From contig DJVC01000007.1 of the NCBI GenBank assembly GCA_002440765.1, forward strand, positions 5,832 to 35,609: a DNA stretch of 29,778 bases, in the 5' to 3' direction. The notes under the pieces were generated by a model, which worked only from the letters and a program-made list of their open reading frames with translations, was not told the DNA's origin and did no database searches. Shown one piece after another: positions 1-7,046 of the stretch. Made by a program: the position numbers and the translations under genes. The DNA comes from a bacterium UBP3_UBA6266 (GTDB taxonomy: Bacteria > Auribacterota > UBA6266). Each line of letters begins with the position of its first letter. Position 1 is the stretch's first letter.

Positions 1-286
1 TCCCTGCTGGTCGCCGGACGGAAAATGGATAGCATTTTCGTCTAAATTGAACGGGCGGTTCCAAGTCTGCCTTTCGGACGTTAAAACCAAAGAGATAACA
101 CGCGTGTCGGACGGGCGATTTGATGATGATGACCCGTCCTGGGCTCCGGACAGCAGGCATATTGTTTTTAAAAGAACGAAAAATTATCTTTCAGATTTAT
201 ATGTTGTTGACATAGCCGATGGTAAATTAGTACAAATAACCAGCGACAAGTTTGATGAAGAATTTCCGGCCTGGTCGCCGGAATAG
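1..286 (+). CDS. tolB: TolB, C-terminal fragment of the beta-propeller (partial, 5' end outside window)
   Basis: Reading frame 2 is open from the window edge to a TAG at 284-286, so only the last 94 or so residues are present. Three WD40-like TolB propeller blades are visible through their signatures CWSPDGKWIAF, SWAPDSRHIVF and FPAWSPE. The protein stops right after the last WSP, much as TolB proteins do (E. coli TolB ends in a similar FPAWSP tail). TolB is a periplasmic propeller that binds Pal and links inner-membrane Tol proteins to the outer membrane. The next gene encodes Pal, which supports TolB over other WD40-like propellers. A TTG at 47 lies inside the open frame and is not the real start. 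Confidence 0.8.
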   Translation, partial: PCWSPDGKWIAFSSKLNGRFQVCLSDVKTKEITRVSDGRFDDDDPSWAPDSRHIVFKRTKNYLSDLYVVDIADGKLVQITSDKFDEEFPAWSPE

Positions 287-329
287 AAAAAAAGAAAAGT
301 TATTAAGTTACTATGTTGCCACAGAGTTA

Positions 330-354
330 CTGATAACTGAAGAACCTGATAACT
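330..354 (+). repeat. Short direct repeat CTGATAACT x2 upstream of pal
   Basis: CTGATAACT occurs at 330-338 and again at 346-354, 16 bases apart, in the 88-base gap between tolB and pal. The first copy is also part of GTTA-CTGA-TAAC, a small inverted repeat. The spacing of about one and a half helical turns could suit a DNA-binding protein, but copies this short can arise by chance in AT-rich spacer. Confidence 0.3.
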
Positions 355-374
355 AAAATTCGGGAGGTAAAGAG

Positions 375-908
375 ATGGAAAAGGGAAAGGGCGTGCTGAT
401 ATATCTGGTTCTGGGTATTTTTGTGATAACCTGTTTTGGCTGCGCCGGAAAGAAAAAATCTTCCAGAGACGCTCTGCTTGCCGCAGAAAGAGATGCGGCT
501 TTGAGTTTTGAAGACATTGCTTTGACCGATGCCCCCGACATGAGCAGGTTTAAAGAGCCTTCCCAGACATTGAAAAATGTTTTTAAGGATGTTTATTTCC
601 AGTATGACAGCTCCGTAATACAGGAAGACCAGCGGAATGCGCTTGAAAATATTGCTTCCTGGATGAAAAATCATCCGAAAGCCGCGATACTGGTCGAAGG
701 CCATTGCGATGAGCGCGGTTCAAACGAGTATAACCTTGCGCTTGGAGAACAAAGAGCGTTAGGGGTGCGCAGATACCTGGTCACCTTAGGAGTGTCTTCT
801 GGCCGTATGCATACAGTATCATATGGGGAAGAAAAACCGGCGGTTTCCGGGCACGATGAGGAAGCGTGGAAATTTAACAGAAGGGCTCATTTCCTTCTTG
901 CCGAATAA
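375..908 (+). CDS. pal: Pal, peptidoglycan-associated OmpA-like lipoprotein
   Basis: The 177-residue protein has a basic start, a hydrophobic segment at about 7-20 and cysteines at 20 and 23 (ITCFGCAG), consistent with a lipoprotein signal although the lipobox is not canonical. The OmpA domain fills the C-terminal two thirds. It carries the VEGHCDERGSNEYN and ALGEQRA motifs, whose Asp and Arg hold the diaminopimelate of peptidoglycan in this family. Pal anchors the outer membrane to the wall and partners TolB, whose gene lies 88 bases upstream. The start ATG has a strong GGGAGG ribosome site 8 bases upstream. The family identification is firm; only the exact lipidated cysteine is unsure. Confidence 0.93.
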   Translation: MEKGKGVLIYLVLGIFVITCFGCAGKKKSSRDALLAAERDAALSFEDIALTDAPDMSRFKEPSQTLKNVFKDVYFQYDSSVIQEDQRNALENIASWMKNHPKAAILVEGHCDERGSNEYNLALGEQRALGVRRYLVTLGVSSGRMHTVSYGEEKPAVSGHDEEAWKFNRRAHFLLAE

Positions 909-929
909 AATCCGGGTTTACGGGTGACA

Positions 930-1523
930 ATGAAGCATTTTAACCGGTTAAAAGTTTTTATCTTATGCCTGTTTTGGATGACAGGTTTTCCCGGAGTATA
1001 CGCGGGCGCCGCCAGAAATTCTTTGACTGCGGAGGAAGTCCAGGCAAGGCTTGGGGAAGAAATAGGTTCGATAAACAGGAAGATAATAAACTTAGAGGAA
1101 ATCATCAGCGTTTTAAATGAAAGGGCGGATATTTCAGCGGCCAAAAGTTCAGATTCGGAAACCGGACTTAAAGATTCCCTGAAAAAGATTGCCGGTGAAA
1201 TTATTGCGTTGAAAAAAGAGGTAGAAAAGCTCAACCTTCTGTATTCGGACCTCGAAAAAGAGCTGGATGACAAAATCAATGCGGTTATAGATGAGGTGGC
1301 ATCCGAAAATGAAGAGATAAGAAAGGAAATAAAAGCAATAAAAACAGCGAAAGGGTTTCGGGCCGGGTCAACAGGAGATGTTCATATTGTCAAAAGCGGA
1401 GAAACACTTTCGGCTATCGCCAAATTATACGGGGTCACGATAGTGTCTTTAATGGAAGCAAATAACATGGATAATCCCAATATGATAAAAATAGGGGACG
1501 AATTGATGATCCCCGGACAATAA
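930..1523 (+). CDS. Secreted coiled-coil protein with C-terminal LysM domain
   Basis: The ATG at 930 gives 197 residues; a GTG at 924 in the same frame would add two. Residues 1-26 form a signal peptide (FILCLFWMTGFPGVYAGA). Residues 27-130 are rich in Lys and Glu with heptad-like spacing, so probably coiled coil. A LysM domain occupies about 151-195 (VKSGETLSAIAKLYGVTIVS, then IGDELMIP) and should bind peptidoglycan in the periplasm. It starts 21 bases after pal, the place where tol-pal operons normally carry cpoB (ybgF), whose product also begins with a signal peptide and coiled coil but ends in TPR repeats. I infer a role with Tol-Pal at the wall; no enzyme domain is visible. Confidence 0.8.
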   Translation: MKHFNRLKVFILCLFWMTGFPGVYAGAARNSLTAEEVQARLGEEIGSINRKIINLEEIISVLNERADISAAKSSDSETGLKDSLKKIAGEIIALKKEVEKLNLLYSDLEKELDDKINAVIDEVASENEEIRKEIKAIKTAKGFRAGSTGDVHIVKSGETLSAIAKLYGVTIVSLMEANNMDNPNMIKIGDELMIPGQ

Positions 1524-1536
1524 TTCCGGAGTTGTT

Positions 1537-2148
1537 ATGAAAATAGGGGTTTTGGGCTCAGGAAAAGGATCAAATTTTCAGGCAATTGTTGATGCTGTCA
1601 AAAGCGGGAAGCTCAAAGGCGTGGAAATCGCGGTCGTCATAAGCGACGTGAAAGATGCTTATATCCTGAAAAGGGCCCGGGAAAACGATATTAAGGCGTT
1701 CTATATAGATGCCGCTCCCTATAAAACCAAACTCGACGGTGAAGCTGAAAAAAAATATGTAAACTGCCTTCGGGATAACGGTGTTGAATTGGTGGTGCTC
1801 GCGGGTTTTATGAGAATGATCAAGGGCTCCATTCTCGAAGTTTTTCCCGGAAAAATAATCAATGTCCATCCGGCTTTGCTTCCTTCTTTTCCCGGTTTGG
1901 AATCATGGAAACAGGCGGTTGAATACGGGGTGAAAGTCAGCGGCTGCACGGTCCATTTTGTGGATCGGGGAATGGATACGGGGCCGATTATTGAACAGGC
2001 TGTTGTCCATCTGGAAGATGGCGATACCCCGGAAAGCCTGCACAGAAAAATACAGGCCGAGGAACATAAAGCGCTTCCCCACGCAATCAGCCTTATAAGA
2101 GACGGCAGAATACGGTTTGAGGGAAGGAAAACCGTCATTTCCCGATGA
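1537..2148 (+). CDS. purN: Phosphoribosylglycinamide formyltransferase (GART)
   Basis: The enzyme transfers a formyl group from 10-formyltetrahydrofolate to glycinamide ribonucleotide, the third step of purine synthesis in the cytoplasm. The 203 residues match PurN length. Visible motifs are GVLGSGKGSNFQAI near the N terminus (phosphate binding), LAGFMRMI, INVHPALLPSFPG and GMDTGPII. They give the catalytic trio Asn109, His111 and Asp147, equivalent to E. coli N106, H108 and D144. A GGAG site lies 7 bases before the ATG, 13 bases after the LysM gene, so it may be co-transcribed with tolB-pal. Its last 14 bases overlap the end of the opposing Mur ligase gene. Confidence 0.95.
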   Translation: MKIGVLGSGKGSNFQAIVDAVKSGKLKGVEIAVVISDVKDAYILKRARENDIKAFYIDAAPYKTKLDGEAEKKYVNCLRDNGVELVVLAGFMRMIKGSILEVFPGKIINVHPALLPSFPGLESWKQAVEYGVKVSGCTVHFVDRGMDTGPIIEQAVVHLEDGDTPESLHRKIQAEEHKALPHAISLIRDGRIRFEGRKTVISR

Positions 2149-3475
2149 ATTCCGCCATGGCGTCCGCAATTTCTGTAAGGGATGAGTCTCTGGCTCCCAT
2201 TATTACTATGGCGGTTGGTTTTCCGGACAGTTTTATTTTAGAAAATATATTTTTTCTTGTTGCCGCCGCGCACTTGACGCCTCTGCCGGATATCTCCTTT
2301 GCTAAATCATCCGATGATACATTTTTCGATACGGTGCCGCCCGAATAATATATGGGCAGAATATACAATTCGTCTGTTTTTCTGAGATTGGAGCAAAAAG
2401 CAGACACCAGTTCTCTGAACAGAAGTTTTGTGGGGCCGTATCCGTGCGGCTGAAAAATTACGACAAGTTTTTCATAATAAGGGGTAAGGCTCTTAATGGA
2501 ATGCTTTATTTTATCGGGGTTATGCGCAAAATCATCGTAAACGTCCGTGTTTTTTGCGGAGCCGATTTTTTCAAGCCGCCTCTTTATGCCGGGAAAAGAA
2601 GGGATGACATCGGCGCAGTCTTCCGCCGGGATTCCGTATAATTCGGCCGTTTTCAATGCCGCAAGCATATTTAAAATATTATGCTCCCCCGGGATATTAA
2701 TCATTATCGGGGTGCCTTTATATTCGATAAGTGATCCGTCCCTGCTTTTTTTTACGGTTTTATAATCTGAAGGGTTGTCGAATGTGACCTTGCGCAGGTT
2801 TTTCCCTTCGACGGTTATATTTACCGAAGCGGAATGCACCAAATTCCTTTTTATATTCGATGAAAAACTTTCAAACTGCTGAAGAAGCTCGGCCATTTCC
2901 ATATGATCGTTGGATATATTGAGGATAATACCTGTTTCGGGACTGTAATTGATTAAAGAACCGTCGCTTTCGTCTGCTTCCAGTATCAGCAGGGGGTAAC
3001 TGCCCGAATGGTACTGCTTTCCCCCGGACAGCCTTGCCCCGGAAATGAAAGATACATCCTTCCCCCGTTTTTTCATTATGTGAAAAAGCATTCCCGCTGT
3101 TGTGGATTTTCCGCTTGTTCCCGATACTGCTATTGAAGGAATTGACGAACTCAGCGCCGCGAGCATCTCCGCTCTGTGAACAAGCTGGATTTTATTGTCT
3201 TTTGCCTGTTTGAAATCCGAAACGGAATATTCGACTGCCTGCGAATAAACAGCCATATCATACGGTTTTTTTGAAGCAAAACTCCCGTCCTGGGGGAAAA
3301 GTTCGACGCCTTTTTCCAGAAGTTCTTTTTTTGTATCTCCTGCCTGATTCTTATCAAATAGCCTGTCCGAACCCGAGATATAATTCCCTCTTTCTTTTAA
3401 GAAACAGGCCAGCGGAAACATACCGCTTCCCGCGATGCCGATAAAATGGATTTTTTTATCCCCGAGAGCGCGCAT
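2135..3475 (-). CDS. Mur ligase family protein, MurC/Mpl-like
   Basis: The 446-residue protein has all three Mur ligase domains. The N-terminal UDP-binding glycine-rich loop is HFIGIAGSGM (10-19). The ATP P-loop is GTSGKSTT (119-126), followed by EADESDGS (166-173) and NISNDHME (186-193). The C-terminal domain has FPGIKRRLE, DDFAHNP (314-320) and FQPHGYGPTK (341-350). MurC joins L-alanine to UDP-MurNAc; Mpl reattaches recycled tripeptide. MurC and Mpl P-loops usually read GTHGKTTT, and DDFAHHP is typical of Mpl, so His-to-Ser and His-to-Asn changes mark this as a divergent branch. It could be the cell's MurC, a recycling ligase or a ligase for another substrate. The start overlaps the stop of the upstream lipoprotein gene by one base. 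Confidence 0.8.
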   Translation of the reverse strand: MRALGDKKIHFIGIAGSGMFPLACFLKERGNYISGSDRLFDKNQAGDTKKELLEKGVELFPQDGSFASKKPYDMAVYSQAVEYSVSDFKQAKDNKIQLVHRAEMLAALSSSIPSIAVSGTSGKSTTAGMLFHIMKKRGKDVSFISGARLSGGKQYHSGSYPLLILEADESDGSLINYSPETGIILNISNDHMEMAELLQQFESFSSNIKRNLVHSASVNITVEGKNLRKVTFDNPSDYKTVKKSRDGSLIEYKGTPIMINIPGEHNILNMLAALKTAELYGIPAEDCADVIPSFPGIKRRLEKIGSAKNTDVYDDFAHNPDKIKHSIKSLTPYYEKLVVIFQPHGYGPTKLLFRELVSAFCSNLRKTDELYILPIYYSGGTVSKNVSSDDLAKEISGRGVKCAAATRKNIFSKIKLSGKPTAIVIMGARDSSLTEIADAMAEFIGK

Positions 3476-4032
3476 TAATTGAAACCGGCGGCTTCTTTTG
3501 CCCTGTTAATCAATTCTTCGCTTGGATTAAATCCTTTTGGGAAAAAATCCATTACATAGTTTTGGGGATTTCCCATAAACACTATTGCGTACTTGAATTG
3601 CACAGTGTCATCATAGAAGAAATATGCGGTAAAGGTGTGGATTCCGTCAAAAGTGAAGCCTGTGACATAACTTGATCTGTAATCGGGTTTTTTTGAGATT
3701 TCGACGCGGCCGGTGATTCGTTCTATAGTGTCGATAAACACGGCTTTTGAAGCGCCGCAATCCAGGCCGTCCTTAGTCTTTATTTTAAAGTCGACAACCA
3801 AAGCCCTGACTTTCTGTGAATTGAACCCGTCACCGGAAGGCCATTTAAGCCCGGGGAAACTGGTCTGTTTTTTCACGGATTTGATGTGGATTGTTTTATT
3901 CTCCGATGTGTCATTCGGGGAAGAAGAGAGTTGGGAGCCCTTTTTCAGTTTATCCAGGCCGGAAGCTTCGGCGTTCAGGCATCCGGACAGAGCCGTTAAA
4001 ACAATAAACCATAGAACAGATATCTTTTTCAC
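3475..4032 (-). CDS. Small lipoprotein of unknown function
   Basis: I chose the GTG at 4032 because AAAGG sits 9 bases upstream and it puts a clean lipoprotein signal at the N terminus: MKKISVLWFIVLTALSGC, with the lipobox LSGC at residues 15-18. An upstream in-frame start at 4080 would add charged, Cys-containing residues before the signal and is less likely. The mature part is about 168 residues with alternating hydrophobic and polar stretches, probably mostly beta, and two aromatic-rich strands near the C terminus (FTAYFFYDDTVQFKYAIVF). I do not recognise the family. Its TAA shares one base with the ATG of the Mur ligase, implying co-translation and perhaps a shared role in the envelope. 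Confidence 0.75.
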   Translation of the reverse strand: MKKISVLWFIVLTALSGCLNAEASGLDKLKKGSQLSSSPNDTSENKTIHIKSVKKQTSFPGLKWPSGDGFNSQKVRALVVDFKIKTKDGLDCGASKAVFIDTIERITGRVEISKKPDYRSSYVTGFTFDGIHTFTAYFFYDDTVQFKYAIVFMGNPQNYVMDFFPKGFNPSEELINRAKEAAGFN

Positions 4033-4071
4033 CGCCACACACCTTTCATCGCAATCAAACCTATAATAGAT

Positions 4072-4099
4072 ATTAAACAAAAATCAGAGGCTTTGTTAA
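4072..4099 (-). promoter_or_regulatory. Candidate sigma70 promoter for the lipoprotein-Mur ligase pair
   Basis: On the minus strand TTAACA (4099-4094) and TTTAAT (4077-4072) are separated by 16 bases, each one mismatch from consensus. Transcription would start near 4065, about 33 bases before the GTG at 4032. It lies back to back with the promoter of the plus-strand LOG-like gene. Confidence 0.35.
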
Positions 4100-4116
4100 G
4101 TGTTAATTTCAATTTG

Positions 4117-4125
4117 TGATATAAT
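4117..4125 (+). promoter_or_regulatory. Extended -10 promoter for the LOG/TolA-type operon
   Basis: TGATATAAT is a perfect extended -10 element. No good -35 lies at the usual distance, which this promoter class tolerates. Transcription would start near 4132, about 35 bases before the TTG at 4167. Confidence 0.5.
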
Positions 4126-4166
4126 TTCAGGTTGAGCCGGTTTTTGTGCCGGATCGGAGATATACT

Positions 4167-4637
4167 TTGAGAATAGGTGTAATAGGGGGCTCGTCCTGCA
4201 GCAGTGAAGATGCCGCGCTTGCCGGGGAAACAGGCCGGATTATCGCTTTGCAAAAACATATATTGATATGCGGCGGTATGGGCGGCGTTATGGAAGCGGC
4301 GTGCGAAGGAGCATTCAAAAACGGCGGGATAACGGTCGGAATACTTCCCGGCGAAGACGAAAAAGGTTCTAACAAATACCTGACAGTGGCTCTTCCTACG
4401 GGAATAGGTACGGCGAGAAATATGTTTGTGGTGAAGATGTGCGATGCCCTCATAGCGATAGGCGGCTGGTACGGGACATTATCGGAAATAGCATTTGCAT
4501 TGAACATCGGCAGGCCTGTGGTCGCTCTTAATACCTGGAAGTGCAGTATTAAAGGCAGAGAGGCGGATTTGATAACGGCGGTATCGCCCGGTGAAGCTGT
4601 TGAAAAAGCCGTAAAAGCGGTATCGGGCCCGCGATGA
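4167..4637 (+). CDS. LOG-like Rossmann-fold protein, TIGR00725 type
   Basis: The TTG at 4167 is preferred: GGAG lies 7 bases upstream, and it begins the protein with MRIGVIGGSS, the usual start for this family. A GTG at 4146 would add seven residues. The 156-residue protein has the nucleotide-binding fold with CGGMGGVMEA and IGGWYGTLSE, matching the GGxxGxMEA and GGxGTxxE signatures of the lysine-decarboxylase-like/LOG superfamily. LOG enzymes cleave nucleoside monophosphates to base and ribose phosphate; for the TIGR00725 branch the substrate is not established. It is the first gene of the cluster leading to the TolA/TonB-type genes. Confidence 0.75.
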   Translation: MRIGVIGGSSCSSEDAALAGETGRIIALQKHILICGGMGGVMEAACEGAFKNGGITVGILPGEDEKGSNKYLTVALPTGIGTARNMFVVKMCDALIAIGGWYGTLSEIAFALNIGRPVVALNTWKCSIKGREADLITAVSPGEAVEKAVKAVSGPR

Positions 4638-4644
4638 TGAAATT

Positions 4645-4944
4645 ATGAGAGCGGCAACCGATATTTATATTTGCGACGGGTGCCTGAAAGAAATCCGGAA
4701 AGGTGATTTAAGGTACTTCGTTAAAATCGAAGGTGTTTGCGCTACCGATTGCATTCAACAGGAAAACAGCGCAGATATAAAGGAAGAAATAAATGGTTTG
4801 ATCGAGCAGATGAAGGATATGCCGGAACAGGAGCTGGTCAGACAGGTGTGTTCGGAGCGGTATTATGATTTATGCCCGGGATGCTATAAGACCTTTTTTG
4901 ACGGTCCGCTGAGAAGCATAAATGAGAAAAATAATAATAGATGA
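4645..4944 (+). CDS. Small Cys-pair (probable zinc-binding) protein
   Basis: The 99-residue protein has a CDGC pair near the N terminus (10-13), C and C in VCATDC, a lone C in RQVCSER, and CPGC near the C terminus. The two CxxC knuckles suggest bound zinc. Its middle is acidic and helical. I do not recognise the family and do not assign a function. It starts 7 bases after the LOG-like gene, and its last 23 bases overlap the start of the TolA/TonB-type gene in another frame, so translation of the two is probably coupled. Confidence 0.6.
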   Translation: MRAATDIYICDGCLKEIRKGDLRYFVKIEGVCATDCIQQENSADIKEEINGLIEQMKDMPEQELVRQVCSERYYDLCPGCYKTFFDGPLRSINEKNNNR

Positions 4945-5941
4945 CTGGCAGTATTTTGAAGAGGAAAACAGAGTTGAGAAAATATTTGTTTTCTCGATAG
5001 TTTTTTCTGTTTTCCTGCATGTGCTGCTGCTTATCACGGCCTCCAGATATACGGACTTTTTGTTCAGCGTGTCCCTGCCCGAACCCGTGGAAAAATCCGT
5101 GACATTTAATCTTATCGAAGAAAAACCCATAAAGGAAATACCTTTTCTCGATACACCGGACACCGCTTCGGAAGAACCCCCCGACATTCCGGAGGCGATA
5201 TCGGATAAGTCTTCAAAAGCATCTGACCTGCTGAGTTCCGATGCGGGAAAAACCCCCAGGCCTTTCAGTAAAGGAAAATCGGAACATATGGGCAAAGAGA
5301 GGGATTTCACGAATATTGCCGCCAAAACTGAGGCGCTGTCGCCGGCGGCAGATGAAAAAAAATCGGTAAAAGAAGCTCCCGTTACCGATAAAAGGATTAA
5401 AACGGCTACGGCGGAGGGATTGATTACTGTTCCCGTTCAGGAAAAGATAACTGCAAGCTCACAGAAAGAGGAAAAGGCCCAGCAGCAGAAGCCGGATGTT
5501 AAACAGATAACCCTGAAAACAGCCGACGTTCCGATACCAAGAGTTTCGAGAAGACTTGAGGATACGATAGACGAGCCGATTTCGGACAGGAAATCGAACG
5601 CGGAAATTTTCAATGAAATAGAATACAATGTGAAATCGGATATCATAGGGCCTTATGTGAAAGAGGTTAAAAAGAGGATACAAAAACACTGGTATTATTA
5701 TGTTTATAAAGATAAAATGAATGTCGATCCTGGAGATACCATAATCATTTTTAAGATAATGCCGGATGGTGGACTCAAGGAGCTGACTTTAATAGGGCAT
5801 AAGGGCAGGGAGATTGACGCCAGATACGGGCTTTTAGCCATAGAAAAAGCGGCCCCGTTTCCGGGAATGGAAGACGAAGTGGCAGACGCCCTGAGATCCG
5901 ACGGTCTTTGGATGACATTTGAGTTTTCATACGGATGGTAG
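4922..5941 (+). CDS. TolA/TonB-type energy transducer
   Basis: The 339-residue protein has a short cytoplasmic N terminus, one membrane helix at about 20-40, a long Pro/Lys/Glu-rich periplasmic stretch (about 50-220) and a C-terminal TonB/TolA-like domain from about 240 (YVKEVKKRIQKHWYYYV, then PDGGLKELTLIG and AAPFPGM). The helix contains S29-V-F-L-H33, the SxxxH motif through which TonB and TolA contact ExbB/TolQ. It transmits proton-motive force to the outer membrane. The downstream TolQ/ExbB and TolR/ExbD genes complete the complex. With tolB and pal only 4 kb away, a TolA role is plausible, but the sequence alone does not exclude TonB. Confidence 0.82.
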   Translation: MRKIIIDDWQYFEEENRVEKIFVFSIVFSVFLHVLLLITASRYTDFLFSVSLPEPVEKSVTFNLIEEKPIKEIPFLDTPDTASEEPPDIPEAISDKSSKASDLLSSDAGKTPRPFSKGKSEHMGKERDFTNIAAKTEALSPAADEKKSVKEAPVTDKRIKTATAEGLITVPVQEKITASSQKEEKAQQQKPDVKQITLKTADVPIPRVSRRLEDTIDEPISDRKSNAEIFNEIEYNVKSDIIGPYVKEVKKRIQKHWYYYVYKDKMNVDPGDTIIIFKIMPDGGLKELTLIGHKGREIDARYGLLAIEKAAPFPGMEDEVADALRSDGLWMTFEFSYGW

Positions 5942-5966
5942 ATAAAATTTTACGGAGATTTTGACG

Positions 5967-6575
5967 ATGAACTTTTTAGAACTTCTTGTCAGGGGCGGAA
6001 CAACGATGATTTTTCTCGTGCTTTGTTCTGTCGTTTCGGTCGGGGTGATTATCGAGAGGCTGTGGTTCCTGAGGAAAGACCGTGTCATACCCAAACGGAT
6101 CGTGGATATTTTTGACAATATAGATAATATTGCCGAACACCCGGAAGAGGTGATAGAGAAATGTGAAAAAGTTTCCAGCCCCCTGTCCAATGTGCTTAAG
6201 ACAGGGCTTCTTAACAGGGGTCTTTCCAAAGCCGATAATATTGAGGCGATTAAACTTGCCGGCAGGACTGAAATGAAGCTTCTGGAAAAGCACCTCACTC
6301 TTCTGGAGGTCATAGGCGTTATATCTCCTCTGCTCGGGCTGTTGGGGACAGTGATAGGGATGGTGGAAATATTCAGTGTTATTTCACATATGGGCGTTGG
6401 GCAGGCGGCCGCATTATCGGCTGGGATATCCAAAGCTCTTATAACAACGGTCGTCGGCCTGATTATTGCCATACCGAGCATAGTTGCCTACGGATATTTT
6501 GACAGAAAAGTTGACGCGCTTGTCCTCGATATGGAAAAACACTCTGCGCAGATGATTCACAGCCTTTACCATTAA
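5967..6575 (+). CDS. MotA/TolQ/ExbB-family proton channel subunit
   Basis: The protein has about 202 residues from the ATG at 5967, which has GGAG 9 bases upstream; a TTG at 5961 would be too close to it. There are three membrane helices: 12-28, a pair member at about 110-135 (VIGVISPLLGLLGTVIGMVE) and about 152-175 (ALITTVVGLIIAIPSIVAYG). The last two line the proton path in TolQ/ExbB and carry the usual conserved Thr residues. It forms the inner-membrane motor with the ExbD/TolR subunit encoded next and drives the TolA/TonB-type protein encoded just upstream. TolQ and ExbB cannot be told apart safely here. Confidence 0.88.
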   Translation: MNFLELLVRGGTTMIFLVLCSVVSVGVIIERLWFLRKDRVIPKRIVDIFDNIDNIAEHPEEVIEKCEKVSSPLSNVLKTGLLNRGLSKADNIEAIKLAGRTEMKLLEKHLTLLEVIGVISPLLGLLGTVIGMVEIFSVISHMGVGQAAALSAGISKALITTVVGLIIAIPSIVAYGYFDRKVDALVLDMEKHSAQMIHSLYH

Positions 6576-6580
6576 AAATT

Positions 6581-7021
6581 ATGCAATTCGGCGAAAGAAA
6601 AAAACGCAAGGTGGTAGTTAACATCACATCTCTTATAGATGTGATGTTTCTTCTGCTCATATTTTTTGCGGTGACATCGACGTTTCTTGAGCATCCCGGT
6701 CTTACAATTGAACTTCCCACGGCGAAAAGTTCGGATATCGTAGAGACAAAGGAAATAATTGTGATTGTCACAAAGGACGGTAAAATACTGGTGAATGATA
6801 TCGAAGTTGAAACAGCCGATTTCGAGAAGCAGCTTAAAAAGGTTTTTGATAATTCAAAGGAGCCTACGATGATCCTGAAAGCGGATAAGGATGTATCGTA
6901 TGGGTTAATCATAGAATTGATGGATTCAGCCAAGAGAATCGGGTTAAAAAAGGTTGTGGCGTTTACAAGGATCGATCTTCAAGCCGGTCCGGCTCCTTCG
7001 GAAAAATTAAAACCGTTTTAA
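6581..7021 (+). CDS. ExbD/TolR-family motor subunit
   Basis: The 146-residue protein has a basic N terminus, one membrane helix containing SLIDVMFLLLIFFAV, with the Asp in LIDVMF that carries protons in ExbD/TolR, and a periplasmic domain (ELPTAKSS, then VIVTKDGKILVND, ILKADKDVSYG). This is the usual length and layout. It follows the TolQ/ExbB gene by 5 bases and lacks a strong ribosome site, consistent with translational coupling. Confidence 0.9.
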   Translation: MQFGERKKRKVVVNITSLIDVMFLLLIFFAVTSTFLEHPGLTIELPTAKSSDIVETKEIIVIVTKDGKILVNDIEVETADFEKQLKKVFDNSKEPTMILKADKDVSYGLIIELMDSAKRIGLKKVVAFTRIDLQAGPAPSEKLKPF

Positions 7022-7046
7022 CAGTTTCCTGTTGCCGGAAATAAAA

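Noticed and set aside
1719..2138. 139-codon minus-strand open frame opposite purN
   Set aside because: purN is a firm gene with catalytic residues in place; the opposite frame has no family motif and no ribosome site.
4033..4080. Longer N terminus for the small lipoprotein (start at 4080)
   Set aside because: It would put 16 charged and Cys-containing residues before a clear lipoprotein signal; GTG 4032 has a properly spaced ribosome site.
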